DNA from: Misgurnus anguillicaudatus
Taxonomy: Eukaryota > Chordata > Actinopteri > Cypriniformes > Cobitidae
DNA length: 64,000 nucleotides
Assembly: GCF_027580225.2 (NCBI RefSeq)
Contig: NC_073356.2
Location: forward strand, 16,831,501 to 16,895,500
Direction of reading: 5' to 3'
Under the pieces are notes generated by a model, which worked only from the letters and a program-made list of their open reading frames with translations, did not search any database and was not told the origin of the DNA. This document shows, in pieces, positions 1 through 12,800 of this stretch (its first letter is position 1; every line of letters begins with the position of its first letter). The position numbers were made by a program, and so were the translations under genes.

Positions 1-1548
1 GTGCCAGAGCGTGTGTGCGCTGCTGTTTATGCTCTCTCTGGCTCCTTAATTTGCCTTCTTTATAGACAGTAGGCTTCTCATGATGTGTGGGAAATCCATT
101 TGACTGATAGCACTTCCAGTTGTTGAAACAAGACAGGTCCGGGTAAATCAATACACCGTCTTTCCTTCTCGTGGCACAGCAATGGGGACATATTTCAAAG
201 TGCACGGTTCAAAAGACAGCGTAGAGTTGTGTGTGCGAGTTTTCGTATGTGTGTTTGTATATCTGTGACTGACAGGCAGGGCAACGTTACACTTCATATG
301 TCTTGTCTGTCAGCTTTTATTGCCGATGGGAGTGGGGCTGGTGGAAGGCAGCGAGATGTGTTTTTCGCATGTGCACACTTCAAAAAGGATCGTACAGAGA
401 CCAGCACCCAGAGGACACCACTGATCCCACCAACTCTGGTTTTGAGAGACTTTTATATGTGCCACTTTGGACCGAACCTTACAGTAATCCCATGGGTATA
501 ATTGCTTGAATCTTGCTTCTCTTCCATATTTTCATTTACACAAAGAGGGGTCTGTTGCTTGACTTATTTGAGGAATTGCCTGTGGGAGTTTTAAAAAACA
601 AGCAGTACATGTAACGACGAGAGCAGTGTGATTTATTGATTCATGTCGGGGCGGAGAAATGGGAAGGTGTGAAAAATCATTCGGTAATATACGGCCTTCT
701 GACAAGAACTTGGTTGGAGAATGAGACAAAGCTTTGGAGAACAGCCCACCAATTACATTATCGCAAGGGAAGAAACGTTGTAGAAGAATGTCAGTTTCTT
801 TCCACTTAGATTTTCCTCTTAAATTCAATAATATGCCGAGTAAACTGCCTGCTCCACTGCGGACCTGTGCAACCTCTTATTTAATGTTGTTGGTAGCTAA
901 AAATACTGAATCGTATTTGAAAACAAGTCTAGTTTGGCAAGATCAGAGTATGTTGTAACTGGTTTAATGGAGTACTTTTTGTCCACCCACCTCATTTTAA
1001 TGCTACCAGATAGTAACTTGATTGTTATTGTGTGAGCGTGTGTTTGCATGTATGCCACAGGTGGCTGACCGGTAGGTGGGGAAATGCAGGAAGTCTGCGT
1101 GGCCGTCTGTGTGTCAGTCCCAGCATGTTTTTCCCTCAGCCGAGGCGAGGTATCCTGTGTGTGTGCGGCCCATCGGCCAATGCGGCCAACTTTCAGGAAC
1201 CCCAGCGGCAAAAACAGCACTGTGTGTTTCCTGGACTCTTGTGCTGTTATCAGTGGACACGACACCCGCTCGTGCCCCTGCAGGTTTCCTAAACCACCAT
1301 CCTTTTGCCTCCGGTGTCAAGATGTTGCCCTGTGATTGCCACAAGAAGTGTTTCTCTAACACACACTGGGCACAAAAGAAATTGCATTGAATCATTGTGA
1401 TAACAGAGGGTAGGTCTGTTTGTGCTGATTTGAGACGAACGTGTTTCATTCCAGTCAGCAGCTCGTAGACTCTTAAGTTGAGAGGAGTCACTGAGTTGTC
1501 TTTGTCTGAGAGGAACAAAGAGTCTGACCTGCACACCAAGAATTTTCT

Positions 1549-1992
1549 TAAAGGGATAGTTCGGCCAAAAATTATATTTAACCCATGATTTACTCACCCT
1601 CAAGCCGTCTGAGATGCATATGTTTATAATTTTTCAGACATTTTCACTTATTTTAGAAAATGTCCTAGATCTTTCAGTTTATAAAATATAAAGATATGGG
1701 GTCCACCTCCTTCAACTCCAAAACGTGCATCCATCCTTCGCCAAAGTAATCCATACAGCTCCAGGGTAATCTGTGCGGTTTTGTCATTTAAAACTTTATA
1801 ATGAAAATAACTAGCTTAACGCCACCATCTTAGATGCCTCACCGTAGTGTGTGCACTTTTCATAGTGACGTATGACAAATGCGGAGGGCATTTATTTAAT
1901 AAACTGAAAATGTGTTCGTCTAAAAATGTTGGACATGTGCATCTTGGAGGGCTTGAGGGTGAGTAAATCATGGGTTTAATATCATTTTGAGA
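1549..1992. mobile_element. Non-autonomous foldback transposon remnant (TTAAAGGGATAGTT family)
   Basis: The left arm (TTAAAGGGATAGTTCGGCC, then ACCCATGATTTACTCACCCT) reappears inverted near 1950-1975 (GGGTGAGTAAATCATGGGTT). The right arm is much shorter than the left. The same family occurs as a nearly complete palindrome at 54746-55577, which shows that this copy has lost part of its right arm. No coding capacity. Confidence 0.75.
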
Positions 1993-2251
1993 TATTTTGA
2001 GGCTCTTGGGAAAGGATGGTCCTGGGCTCCAGGTCCAGTGTTGGAGATTTGAAGTTGGTTGGCTGTCACTTTGTTTATTGAACCAGTTCTGTCACTAACG
2101 TTCATTGATCATGTGCATGCATTTTTATGCCTTTAGTACCAAAATATTTGCCTTTTTGAGCTGTATTACAGTAAACGCTGTTGTTCATTCTGATTATTTT
2201 AATATCTCAAAGTTACCTTTACTTAGCATGCAATAAAGGTTTGTAAAAGTG

Positions 2252-2650
2252 CAGTACTGTGCAAAAGTCTTAGGCCACCATGCCAGAATTAGATTTGTTG
2301 TTTTTGCAATGTTATAGTGATCATATATAATTGTTTTTCAGTCTCTTTAATACATTCAGAAAATACAGGAAATGTGTATATAGTATTAAAAACTGGAAGC
2401 ATTGGTTTATGTATATTGTTGTGTTCCTGAAAAGTGTTGATTTGTATTTACAGCTGCCATCAAGTTACATTACAGCCCTGGCGTTTTCAGTATAAAGCTG
2501 TTACTGCAAATAATAACAAACCTAACAAATTATTTTTGATTTTGTACTGATAACTTCTTATTAAAGTAAAAATATGAATGTATTTTTTCAGAACACAAAT
2601 ATTTCTGTAGTGGGGCCAGTAATGTTAACCAGGCAAGTAAAAATCTAGTT
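2252..2650. repeat. Probable DNA-transposon remnant beginning CAGTACTGTGCAAAAGTC
   Basis: The ACTGTGCAAAAGTCTTAGGC motif is one I recognise from widespread fish interspersed repeats. I could not find a clear matching terminal inverted repeat, so the right boundary is approximate and the family unnamed. Confidence 0.35.
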
Positions 2651-3214
2651 GGATCAGCTGAAACAAATTCCTGTCTGTGTTCCAGATAGATGGACATCCT
2701 TCAATTGAACTATTCAAATGAGAACTTAAATTATGCTCAGTCTTTGCAACTGCATGAAAAAACATTTCATTTAAATGCCTGAAATAAGAGGAAAACATTG
2801 TTAAAGACATCATATTTTGGGATCGGGCCAAATTCATGTTCGTTGCCAGAATGATTTCATAATCGTGATCTTGTTGCAAATCCTTAGTGTAAAGTAAAAT
2901 AAACCCCTTTGTAATAAACATAATATCTCACTTTAAGCATACAATTTATGGGTTGGGATGGGGTTAAAAGCTAGGTTGAAGAGAGGGAGTCTGCAACGCA
3001 TTAACTTCATGAACGGCGTCTGTGTGTGAAAGAGGCTGTTATCATCGGGCTGTAAACGATGCTTCTGCTTTTCCTGGCTCGGCGGGCTGAGATGAAGTCC
3101 AGATGGTAGGGGAAGTGTTTGCCTTGAGTCACTGCAGGCTGAGAGAGAGATAGAGAGAGAGAGGGAGAGGGAGGAAAAGAGTGGAGAGAGAGAGAGAAAG
3201 AGAGAGGAAGGGAG

Positions 3215-3402
<188 letters not shown>

Positions 3403-3539
3403 GCAAAGCATTAAAACACTACGACAAACCGTCCCTGTTATTGAGATTGTCCTCTTCTCTCTAGTCTACAGAGCTTATTCCACATATCCACAAACCTGCA
3501 CATGTTCAAACCCAGATGCCTGTTATCTTAATCCCCACC

Positions 3540-3996
3540 CACTTCTAGAACAAGCCCCGCCCACTCGGCACCTGGGTTTCCCGCCGAAGCTCGCCGACTA
3601 GAGGCAAAGTACCACAGCTTCTCCAGGCAACCGGGCGGACGTTAGAGGTTCTCCAGGAAAACAAACAGTCTTTATCTACCCTTCTCTATTCTCTCTAAAT
3701 ATTTCTGACTCTCGAAGCACTCCAGGATCAAACGTTTGATTTGTGTCGCATTGATTTTTTGTGACAGTTAAAGAGGAACGGAGCAGTAAATGAGTTGAGC
3801 TCGAGACACAGCATCCTCTCCGTCAGGTTGAGCTCACTGCCCTTCAGACGGGAGGTTTTCTGCGGCTCTGCACTGGAGTTTCACGGACACATTTTCTTCT
3901 TGGAAGTACACACAATAGACTGAGAATTTATTCATATATTTAATCGATCAGAGTCGAGGACAGGAAATTAATATTTCTCACACAACGCCGTTACGC
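3540..3996 (+). promoter_or_regulatory. Putative upstream promoter and 5' UTR of runx1t1 (first exon 1)
   Basis: This stretch is richer in G+C than its surroundings and includes a GC-box-like CCCCGCCCAC near 3555. It lies directly upstream of the first coding exon. The reading frame of the MVG start is open back to a TAG at 3916-3918 with no earlier ATG, so most of the interval should be promoter plus 5' UTR. I cannot fix the transcription start, and no consensus TATA box stands out. Promoter function is inferred from position. Confidence 0.5.
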
Positions 3997-4024
3997 ATGG
4001 TGGGAATTTCTACTTCTTTTCAGT
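3997..4024 (+). CDS. runx1t1: runx1t1 alternative first coding exon, MVG-type N-terminus
   Basis: ATG at 3997 opens nine codons (MVGISTSFQ) plus one base, followed at 4025 by a consensus donor GTAAGT. The single leftover T joins AT of the 36438 exon to give Tyr, so the frame runs straight into [12 protein letters not shown]. The paralogue CBFA2T2 (MTGR1) also begins MVG and has Phe-Gln before the common region, which supports a real, ancient start. An in-frame stop at 3916 lies upstream with no other ATG between. The exon's 5' boundary is not visible. Transcript evidence would settle it. Confidence 0.72.
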
Positions 4025-6694
4025 GTAAGTCGCTCACTTACTATCTTTCTTTTTTGATCGCAGATGTATTATGCTTAGATGTACTTTATGTAGTTCAGCT
4101 AAGTTATGCCTAGACATTTTATTAGGATGTTTAATTGCACATTCCGTGAATGACAAACATGTGCTATTTTCTTTCTTTCCTCTGCGAAAGAAAAAATATC
4201 ACATGTAACTCGTTTATTTGCATATTGCTTATGATAATATTAACAACTTAAAGCAAATATCTCCAAGGATAGACATTTGAATAAAAAATACGTTTATACC
4301 TATAGATGTCTCATTTAGTCATTATTAGTTATGTGTTGTACTCTTATTGACGTACATGACGAAATACAGTTCAGACTATTTAACTTCTTTAATTTGTAAA
4401 CAATGAAAATTAAACTTCTATGCAATGCGAGGTTTTATTACTTTTCTCTTATGTTCCGCGTATTTCATTTTCTCTGGGTTATCGTGTTATATAAAATCTT
4501 TCTCTTTTACAATTATCTGTCGTTTATTTTTCCTTCTAACGAAATAAACATATTGCGTCAGAGTAGTAATATTTAAGTCACACTTTGCCGTTGACTATAA
4601 TACGCAAATTATTTGATATTTGATGTGTTTTTTTGAATTTGGTGGATAGTGGCTTAATTCACGTGTTCAGTAAAGTCTTAAGTGATTTTAAGTGATGCCG
4701 CGTCTTAAATTCACTATTTTATCTAAAATTAGGCTACTATAATTCATCGTTAAATTTATAGTTTATAGCCTAAAGTCTAGTCGTGGTTGAAGGTAAAACA
4801 AATATTTACATACAATCTTAATGTCATTTGTTGTCCGTGTTCAGTATCATTGCAGTTAAAACACGACAGTAATAGGGATTATTATACCGGTAGTTTAGAT
4901 TTTACATTTAAAGTTGTAAACACATGTAAACATTTGTGAGGTGGGCAGAAAACCGTGACAGTTGTGACATAATAATGTACTTAGAACATCATCGTTGATT
5001 CATTCTTTGAGATTGTGACATCAAAATATATCGCAAAGATGTCAGTGACGTCACAGAGGATAAAGAATATGCTTTTAAAAACTGTGACGTCTCAAGTGAC
5101 AAGACCATTTGACAGGTGTCACACTTGCTACAATAGATCGAGAAGCGTTTGATATTTATGACATCCAGATGGATCAAGAAGAATAGTTTAACAATTGTGA
5201 CAGATCAGCTATTTCTATAAAGATTTTGTATTTGACCACTCTCCTGACAGGAGACTTAAGTCTTAAAAATTGTATGAGATTTTTGTGTATGTGTGTGTGC
5301 TGGGTGGGTAGATTTTTATTTCTCTTGTTCTCAGCGGTAGTCAGTATGTGTTTTTCAGACAACAAACCCTGAGGGATTTTGGAGAACTGCTGTTCTCTCT
5401 TTCTCGTGGCTTGTGTCGAGGAAGCAATGCCTGTGTCACATTAATGCAATTTGTTTATAATCAGTCATAGCTGATTCTAACACTAACATTCTCGTAAACA
5501 GATGTCCCTGTTTTAAAAAAGCCACCTTTCCTGTTATCGTCATAATGCAGTGCAGCTTTTCAATATGACCCTTATTCTTTTATGATAATATATATTTGCA
5601 TAATTCAAAGTACTAGTCTTGCACTCATAAAATGGAGGCAAACATACACATCAGCAACGACACGCCAATAACCTATTAAACTGTCTGCTATGATCTGGTC
5701 ATCATCTCAAGGTCTGTGCCCCACTGTCAACATGACATTTGAACCAAAAAGCAAGCGAGACTGCAGGTAGTGATTGTACCTTGATTAAAGGCAAGCATGG
5801 TGCATGATGGCTGGAGGTGAGGGTTGGGTGAGCCATAAGCATTGTGTTTATGTGTGAAGCCAGCATTAGCAGGCAGCAGCATCCTCTGGTTGTGGCCATC
5901 TGTGCAGCCACCAGCCTGCCTGCCTCACACCTGTTCCCCTCATCTCCTCTCCCACTGGCCTCACACGGGTCAAACGCATGAAACCAGACACTGCCACAGC
6001 ATAATGAAGAGATGACTCGGCTACCCACACTAATACGCACAGCTGTGTGTGAGAGAGATATGGAAATGCTCATCCATTATTTTTCAGTTTACCAGGAAGG
6101 TGTTCGATTTTATTCATCTTATTAATTTCCTGTCATAGGATGTTTACTCGCATTGCTCCTCGCTTTCGTGCTAATGAAAATATTCTGTCTGTTATAGAGA
6201 CGGCCTATAAATTCTTATTCTCATGCATCACTAGAAATTAAGCGTGACATGATAATAACCACGCGAGGGGAAATATGAATCTGTTTCTGTCACATTCATG
6301 AAAGACAATCGTTGCGTGTTTCCCTAATGGTTAATGTGTTTCTCATTTACCTGATACGCAGAGCAGCGTAAAACATTTGTAGTTAAGTGCTTATTGTGTA
6401 TTTTAAATGATGAACAGCAGACGTTCTGGCCGAAAGCCAAGTGTGTTATCACGGCAGTATGTAACTCGTTTCATTAGTAATGACATTAACCTCATACATA
6501 AACTGGCAGATATTCTCACAAGGCACTTTCTGAAATACCCAGCATGTTTTCACAATGACTCTTTTTGCATGTTTAAAGCAAATAACAGCGATGCAGAATT
6601 CTTGCAGTAAGCAACTATTTGCCTATGTGCGCTAGAAAGGTATCAATTAACAGACAATATTTTTTAATGCATAAATTATATATATAACATAAAG

Positions 6695-6742
<48 letters not shown>

Positions 6743-6810
6743 AAACAGATAAAATTAAGAGGTACATATTCAAAATTACATATTGTTGTTATTTTAATTC
6801 CTTTCCATTG

Positions 6811-6882
<72 letters not shown>

Positions 6883-9800
6883 TAATGAGGGCGGCTGCTA
6901 CATGCATACACACTCAGTATCTGGCTATAAAAAAGCAACATAAGTTTTTGGGGCTTTGTCTGGGCTGTAGATTTGACTCAACATGATTCTCCGCGAAGAA
7001 CCGGCTAAATGATTGAGATGGCCGCCATCTCCCAGAATCTGCGCTTCAGATCGATAGGGGGCATAATGGCTACAAATTTTTCAACGAGAGGAATTTAGCG
7101 TGTGGTTATTGGATTTCATAAAGCATGCAAGCATAATGTGAGAGTGGAGGATGAGTGGTTTTTATTGTATTGTGGGGCTGGACTCATAATGAGATAATAT
7201 AATGTCGAGCAGGGTGTGTAAGAATTTAAGGGGGACTTTTTTAGCCAAGACTAAAAGATTTTTGGTTATTAAATATGTGATCATTTAAAAGAATGTAGTC
7301 AGGTGTTGCTGATAGGGAAATTACTTTGTATCATGCAAATGCAATGGTTTAACTCCCTGCAACTGATGAATAATAAAAGAAATATGAATAAAGCAAAAAG
7401 TATTCAGGGCATGCAATCTTCAACAGCAGAATGCACTTGGCAAGCATTTGCTCAGAATTGAAGAATCTGTTTGAACCTGAGGAGTCATTGTGGTCCAGAT
7501 CAGGGTTAACTAAACAAACCGCTTCACCAGCTGACAGGTGTCCAAGCTGCACAGCCTTGCTCACTATCTGCCTTGCTCTTTCTCTCTCTCTCTTTCACTT
7601 TCTAATCCCGAATTCACTTGCCAATTAACTTCTCTTTCTCTGCCTCTGTCTAACTCCAACACAGACTCTTTTGGATTCACATCCATCAGCCGCACACATA
7701 CACACATAGTCACGCACACACTAAACTACCTCTCTGTCTTCTGTCTTTCTCACTGTGCTCGCTCACTCTCTCTCTCTTTCTCCCTCTGTTTATTTTCCTG
7801 CCTCCATCTGGACTAGGCTGATATTGTAATCGCCCTAATGCACATTGCCTTCCCCTTAGACACACACACAATGTGCCATCCTGACAAGCTCCTTTATATT
7901 TCAGATAAGCCGGGGATGTGTGTTTAATGAATACAAAGCCGCGGTGTGTCGCCGTGCACTCTGCCAGAAGGTAATCTTATTGAATAGGTGCTTTTCAGTG
8001 ATGCAGAAGACGATAGCGGCTCGGGAGTGAAGATGTAACCTGTTATCTCGCGCCTCCTCTATTTTCCCGTCACAGAATTTACATTTAAAGATTAGCTGTA
8101 AAAGGGTAAAAGATTCAGGGTGGTGAAGGTGTCAGGATGAGTGTGTGTACGTTGAAGTGGGGGGGGGAGCGTGACTTTAGCAGGAAGAAGTGAAGGAGAC
8201 AAAAAAAACAGGGTCTGTCATACAGGCTGTATCTGGCCTGCGTTTCAGCCTCGCGGCTGCACTATCTCTCTCCAGCCGCTCCCTGGGAACAGAGATTAGC
8301 ACGTTGTTATCTGTAATTGGGTTTTGTCTGTGGATCCAGGGGCTGCCTTTTTGCCAAGGAGAAGGTGAGAATGGCACATGACCAACATTATGTATTGGCA
8401 TATCAGTGTAAAGGCATGATTGATGGAGAATATGGAGTGTGTAATGGCTTCATTAGGGTTTACTTCTCTTTATGAGGTAACAATTGCTGAGGGATGGACT
8501 CAACCCTTGCAAGAAGTCTATAAAAGTCCTCCATAAAAAGGGGGCTTTGTGCTTGTGCAGCGGTCAATGACGAACTGCAAAAGAGACATCAGAAACGTTC
8601 TTTTGAGTGACATTTATTTCCCTTTTGTTAAGTTTATAGTTGCTGGTGGGTGGGTGTTATGATCGGAATCATATATCACTGGAGGCCTAGTATCTATATA
8701 TCACCGTAATGCTATATATCATGATATAGACATGAAAAGACCTAGTTAGATACTTTACAGATTCTTAAAGGGGACATGTCACAATAATTTTTTAAGATTT
8801 CAAATAAATCTTTGGTGTCCCCAGAGCACATATATGAAGTTTTAGCTCAATATACCATATGGATAATTTATTATAGCATGTTAACATTGCCACTTTGTAG
8901 GTGTGTGCAAAAATGTGCCGTTTTGGGTGTGTCCTTTAAAACGCAAATGAGCAGATGAAGTGCAAACACTGATCACAATGATGGTGGTTTGATGCAATTC
9001 AAACCCAATTGTGCTGTGAATTATTTTCTCTCTTTCTTTCTCTCTGCACTAAATGGCAGTGCTGTGGTTGGATAGTGCAGATTAAGTGGGGTGGCCATTC
9101 GTGCCAGTTCTGCCAGACGCGTCCCGAACATGTTTTCGGTGCATTCTCCGGAGGTCGCGTTGCTCGACCGCATACGTCATCGAGGTTCTCACATTTCAGT
9201 TAAAATACATTAGAAAATTAAGATTTATTTCTTTTAAGACATACAACCATTTTAGTTTCATTCTTACCTTGAAATGTAACTGTTGCTTTTCTGAAATTGA
9301 ACCTGAAATATTAAACCTTGATGACGTATGCTGTCGACCAACGCGACTTCCGGAGAATGCACCGAAAACATGGGAACTGGGATGAATGGCCACTCTAAGA
9401 TTAAGGGGCGGTATTATTATAATAAGAGCTCCTTACGACATTATAAGGAGAGACAAATTTCAAATACCTATTTTTTCACGTGCTTGTAGAGAGTTGTAGA
9501 GAAAGTTACTGGGTTGATCTTTTTCACATTTTCTAGGTTAATAAAAGCACTGGGAACCCAATTATAGCACTTAAACATGGAAAACGTCAGATTTTCATGC
9601 CATTGCAAAAACTTCCTTTAACACTTGAGTTTTTTCTAACAAAATTTTAGATGACATGTGTTCAGGGTCCTGGTTGTTGAATTTTTAATGCACACCTATG
9701 CAAAGCAAACAGCATTTACATATAGCACTGACACTGTAAAGACAAACTGTTTTTGTAATTTATAGGATCGGAGTGGGAATCTGTCAGCCATATCTGTTCA

Positions 9801-12800
9801 GCGACTACATTTGATTCATGGTCCGCTCACGTCCATTAATTTTGATTTATGGATTCTGATATGTATTTATGAAAAGGGCACCCACTCGAGTGCAGTCTCT
9901 GCGGCCCAGTAAAGAGGAGTGTAATTAAGATTTGTTTTGAGCCTAGAGGCTCGACTTCTTCAAGGGCTATGGATCAATAGGCAGAGACAGTAGACCCCTG
10001 TGTGTTCACTACACATATTGACACGCTTAGTCAATTAGAGCTCCTGAGAAAAGGAGAAAGCAAGCATGCAGAAAGAACAAGATGGATTGGGAAGACTGTA
10101 CTCGTGACTCACACATAAATGAAAAATAAGCTAGTATACCATTGTGTAACGCAGTGATTTTCCAAAGCACACAATGCCATATGGCGTGCATTCATTATAA
10201 AGTCTATAGATTCTTACACCGCTAGAGAAAATAACACCTGGTATTCTTCATAAACTGACTTTTTAAAAAAGCATACGTGTGTGTGTGTTTTATGTCTTTG
10301 AATTCGTTTAAATTGTATTGAGGCTATAGTTTGGGCTTCCTGTTGTTGGCAGTTAGTGTCACAGACACTGTGGTGGGACAATAGCTCTGTGGTGTAGCAC
10401 GCTAGAAGATTGTGTTGTAGCTGAACGATCAGCAGGTGCCTTCGAGATAAACGCTCAGTGTCAATTATTTCTAGAAGAGGTGATTCATAAGTGCAGAAGT
10501 GGAGGAAGACAGAACGTTGGGAAGCAGGTAGAGAGAAACACGGACCGGGGCGGATGAACCTCTTGTTTTCAATGCGGCTTCACATAAAAGAGTCATTTTG
10601 TTAAACGTCCGTTGCATCTAAGCTTTTGTAAGCGATGAATGGAAGGGGCACCCCTGGCGCATTAAAAGTGTTTGTAGCTGCAAAACGAATGGAGAATTGC
10701 GCTGAATTACTTGACATTATCTCCCCATGTTACCATCATCATCATTTTGAAAGACCAAAGGAATCATTTTAACACAAAATATATGAATATATGAACACTG
10801 GAAACACCATAGAACAAGATGATAATGCACCGATTACTCGATTCATTCTTTAACAATAACCCCTGAATTAATAGAGCATCATTATAGGAAATCCAAAGTT
10901 AAGTTCTCCCCCCTGGGCATTTGTTTGCAGACTTTATAGAAGGTTCAAAATTAGCATGAACCTTGTCTCAGATCCTGTTTATAACCGAATGGATGCAAGC
11001 GTTTTTTTTTTACAGTTGGAAAGGAATTCACCCTGCCAGGAGCCATTCCTGGTCACTCAGGACTTCCTCCATTAGCAACAAGGCTCCACTGCACGCACAT
11101 GACCACCGAATGAACCCACAATGGGCACTTTTGTAGACCTTAAGGTCTTCAGCTCCCTGTGAAATGAGATACTAAAAAGTGAAAAATCATCACATCTTCT
11201 CCAGGTCCAACGTAAAGGTTGAGTCTGGGTGATGCAGCATGGTTATTATGTGTTCTGCAAGAGTGGATCATTATGGATCGATAGGGTCTGATTTGAGGGG
11301 TCAGGAGAGAAAAGCAGTGATCTGTGTCACTTCGATTTTTGCACAGCATTTGTGTATCATTACATTTTTAATCTAAAAAATGAAATTCGCATGACGCCTG
11401 AGTTAAAAGAATATCAAATGATATGGAAAGGTTATATAGGTAGACAGTATATGCCAGAGTTGTGTAATGTCTTGTAATTGCACTCTGTAGTTGGTTAGCA
11501 TAAATTCCTAATGAGGTTCAATTTGGCAGAGCCATTGTCACGTTGAAAAATGGCTGCCTAATGTATTTAAACGTATAAAGAGTATGGTATGGATTGAAAT
11601 GGCACTGCGGTATTTCATTGCACTGTGGTTTCTTTCTGATTTATTCTTTCCAAAATACATTTCAGCGCCAGAGTTTTAAATAACTCCACATTGTGGCGAG
11701 AGGCGCAGCTATGGCAAGATCGAGACCACTCTTAAAATGGGAAGGGGTCTCATGGAGCAATAAAATGGCAGGGCGTATAAATCCATCTTGCCTTATAAGG
11801 TCACAACTGTTTTATGTTGTTTCTGGACAGTTGTGTGCCAGTAATTGTTCTCCCATCTGTATTAATGTGTCTTTATCAACATCTGGTTTTGTAAACTTCA
11901 GTAACAAGTATCTGTTATGTGTCAAGGGTTCCCGGTCCTGCTAGCCAGATTAGCCTAGCCTTGACTACCGCTCCGAGTGAACTGCCACATATGCTTGCCA
12001 TTACTCCATACCATTCACAAAATGTAATAACTTTTCATGGGGAAAGATGTGTATGTGAATGTTTTTCTTCTCTTCACATTTTCCATAACTGTAAAGAATT
12101 ATTTCGGTCTGGTTTTAATGTTCCCCCAGTGACTGGACAAATTACTGGCTCACAGGCCGTTCAGGGGTGCCCGAGTGAAACAGGAGTGGCTCCTCTCCCT
12201 TAGCGCAGCCCAGTGTGCACGTACCTTACAAAAACATTGCAAGTGTCGACACACGTAACGGACCGCTCACCTTCTGCAAAGCTCAGGGAAAGGCCTAGAA
12301 ATGCTCGCACACTTGGCAACGATGCAAAATATGATCCTAATCTGCTATTTCCTCTTTGGCGGTATTAAATTGTCCACATAATAATTCACAGCTGCATTGG
12401 GATCAAATATAATAGTGCAGCTGCAGTTGGCGAATTTTAACTCTTTTTCACCATCTCTCCGTTGTTCAACCCCCACCTCTTCCCAGCACCATATGGGAGA
12501 TGTCTCCACAGTCAGATGAAGGGGGTTTTGCGCGTCAGATATCGCACAGGGGTGTGTGTACTTGAAGCCACCTCGATGGATGGATTGTGTTGCAGTTGTC
12601 GTGTCCTCTCTCAATAGAGGGATTAGGAGCTTGTCACGGTTTCTTTCCCCTAAGACACATAATTCCAAACATTTCATTCCCCGGAGGCCTTATCGCAGCT
12701 AGGATCTGCATTGGCCAGGTCACGTCTGAGCGCTCACCCTTGTATAGACACATACAGCGCTAACACTAGGATCCAAAGACATCCTGAAGTGGTTTGCTAC

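Larger units (their letters stand above)
1..3214. other. Upstream flank of runx1t1 without recognisable gene
   Basis: No exon with splice sites and a recognisable protein could be supported. Short open frames here overlap on both strands and look like chance. The interval contains two transposon-like repeats (1549-1992 and about 2252-2650) and a purine-rich GA tract (about 3140-3207) leading into the GATA microsatellite. Confidence 0.6.
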
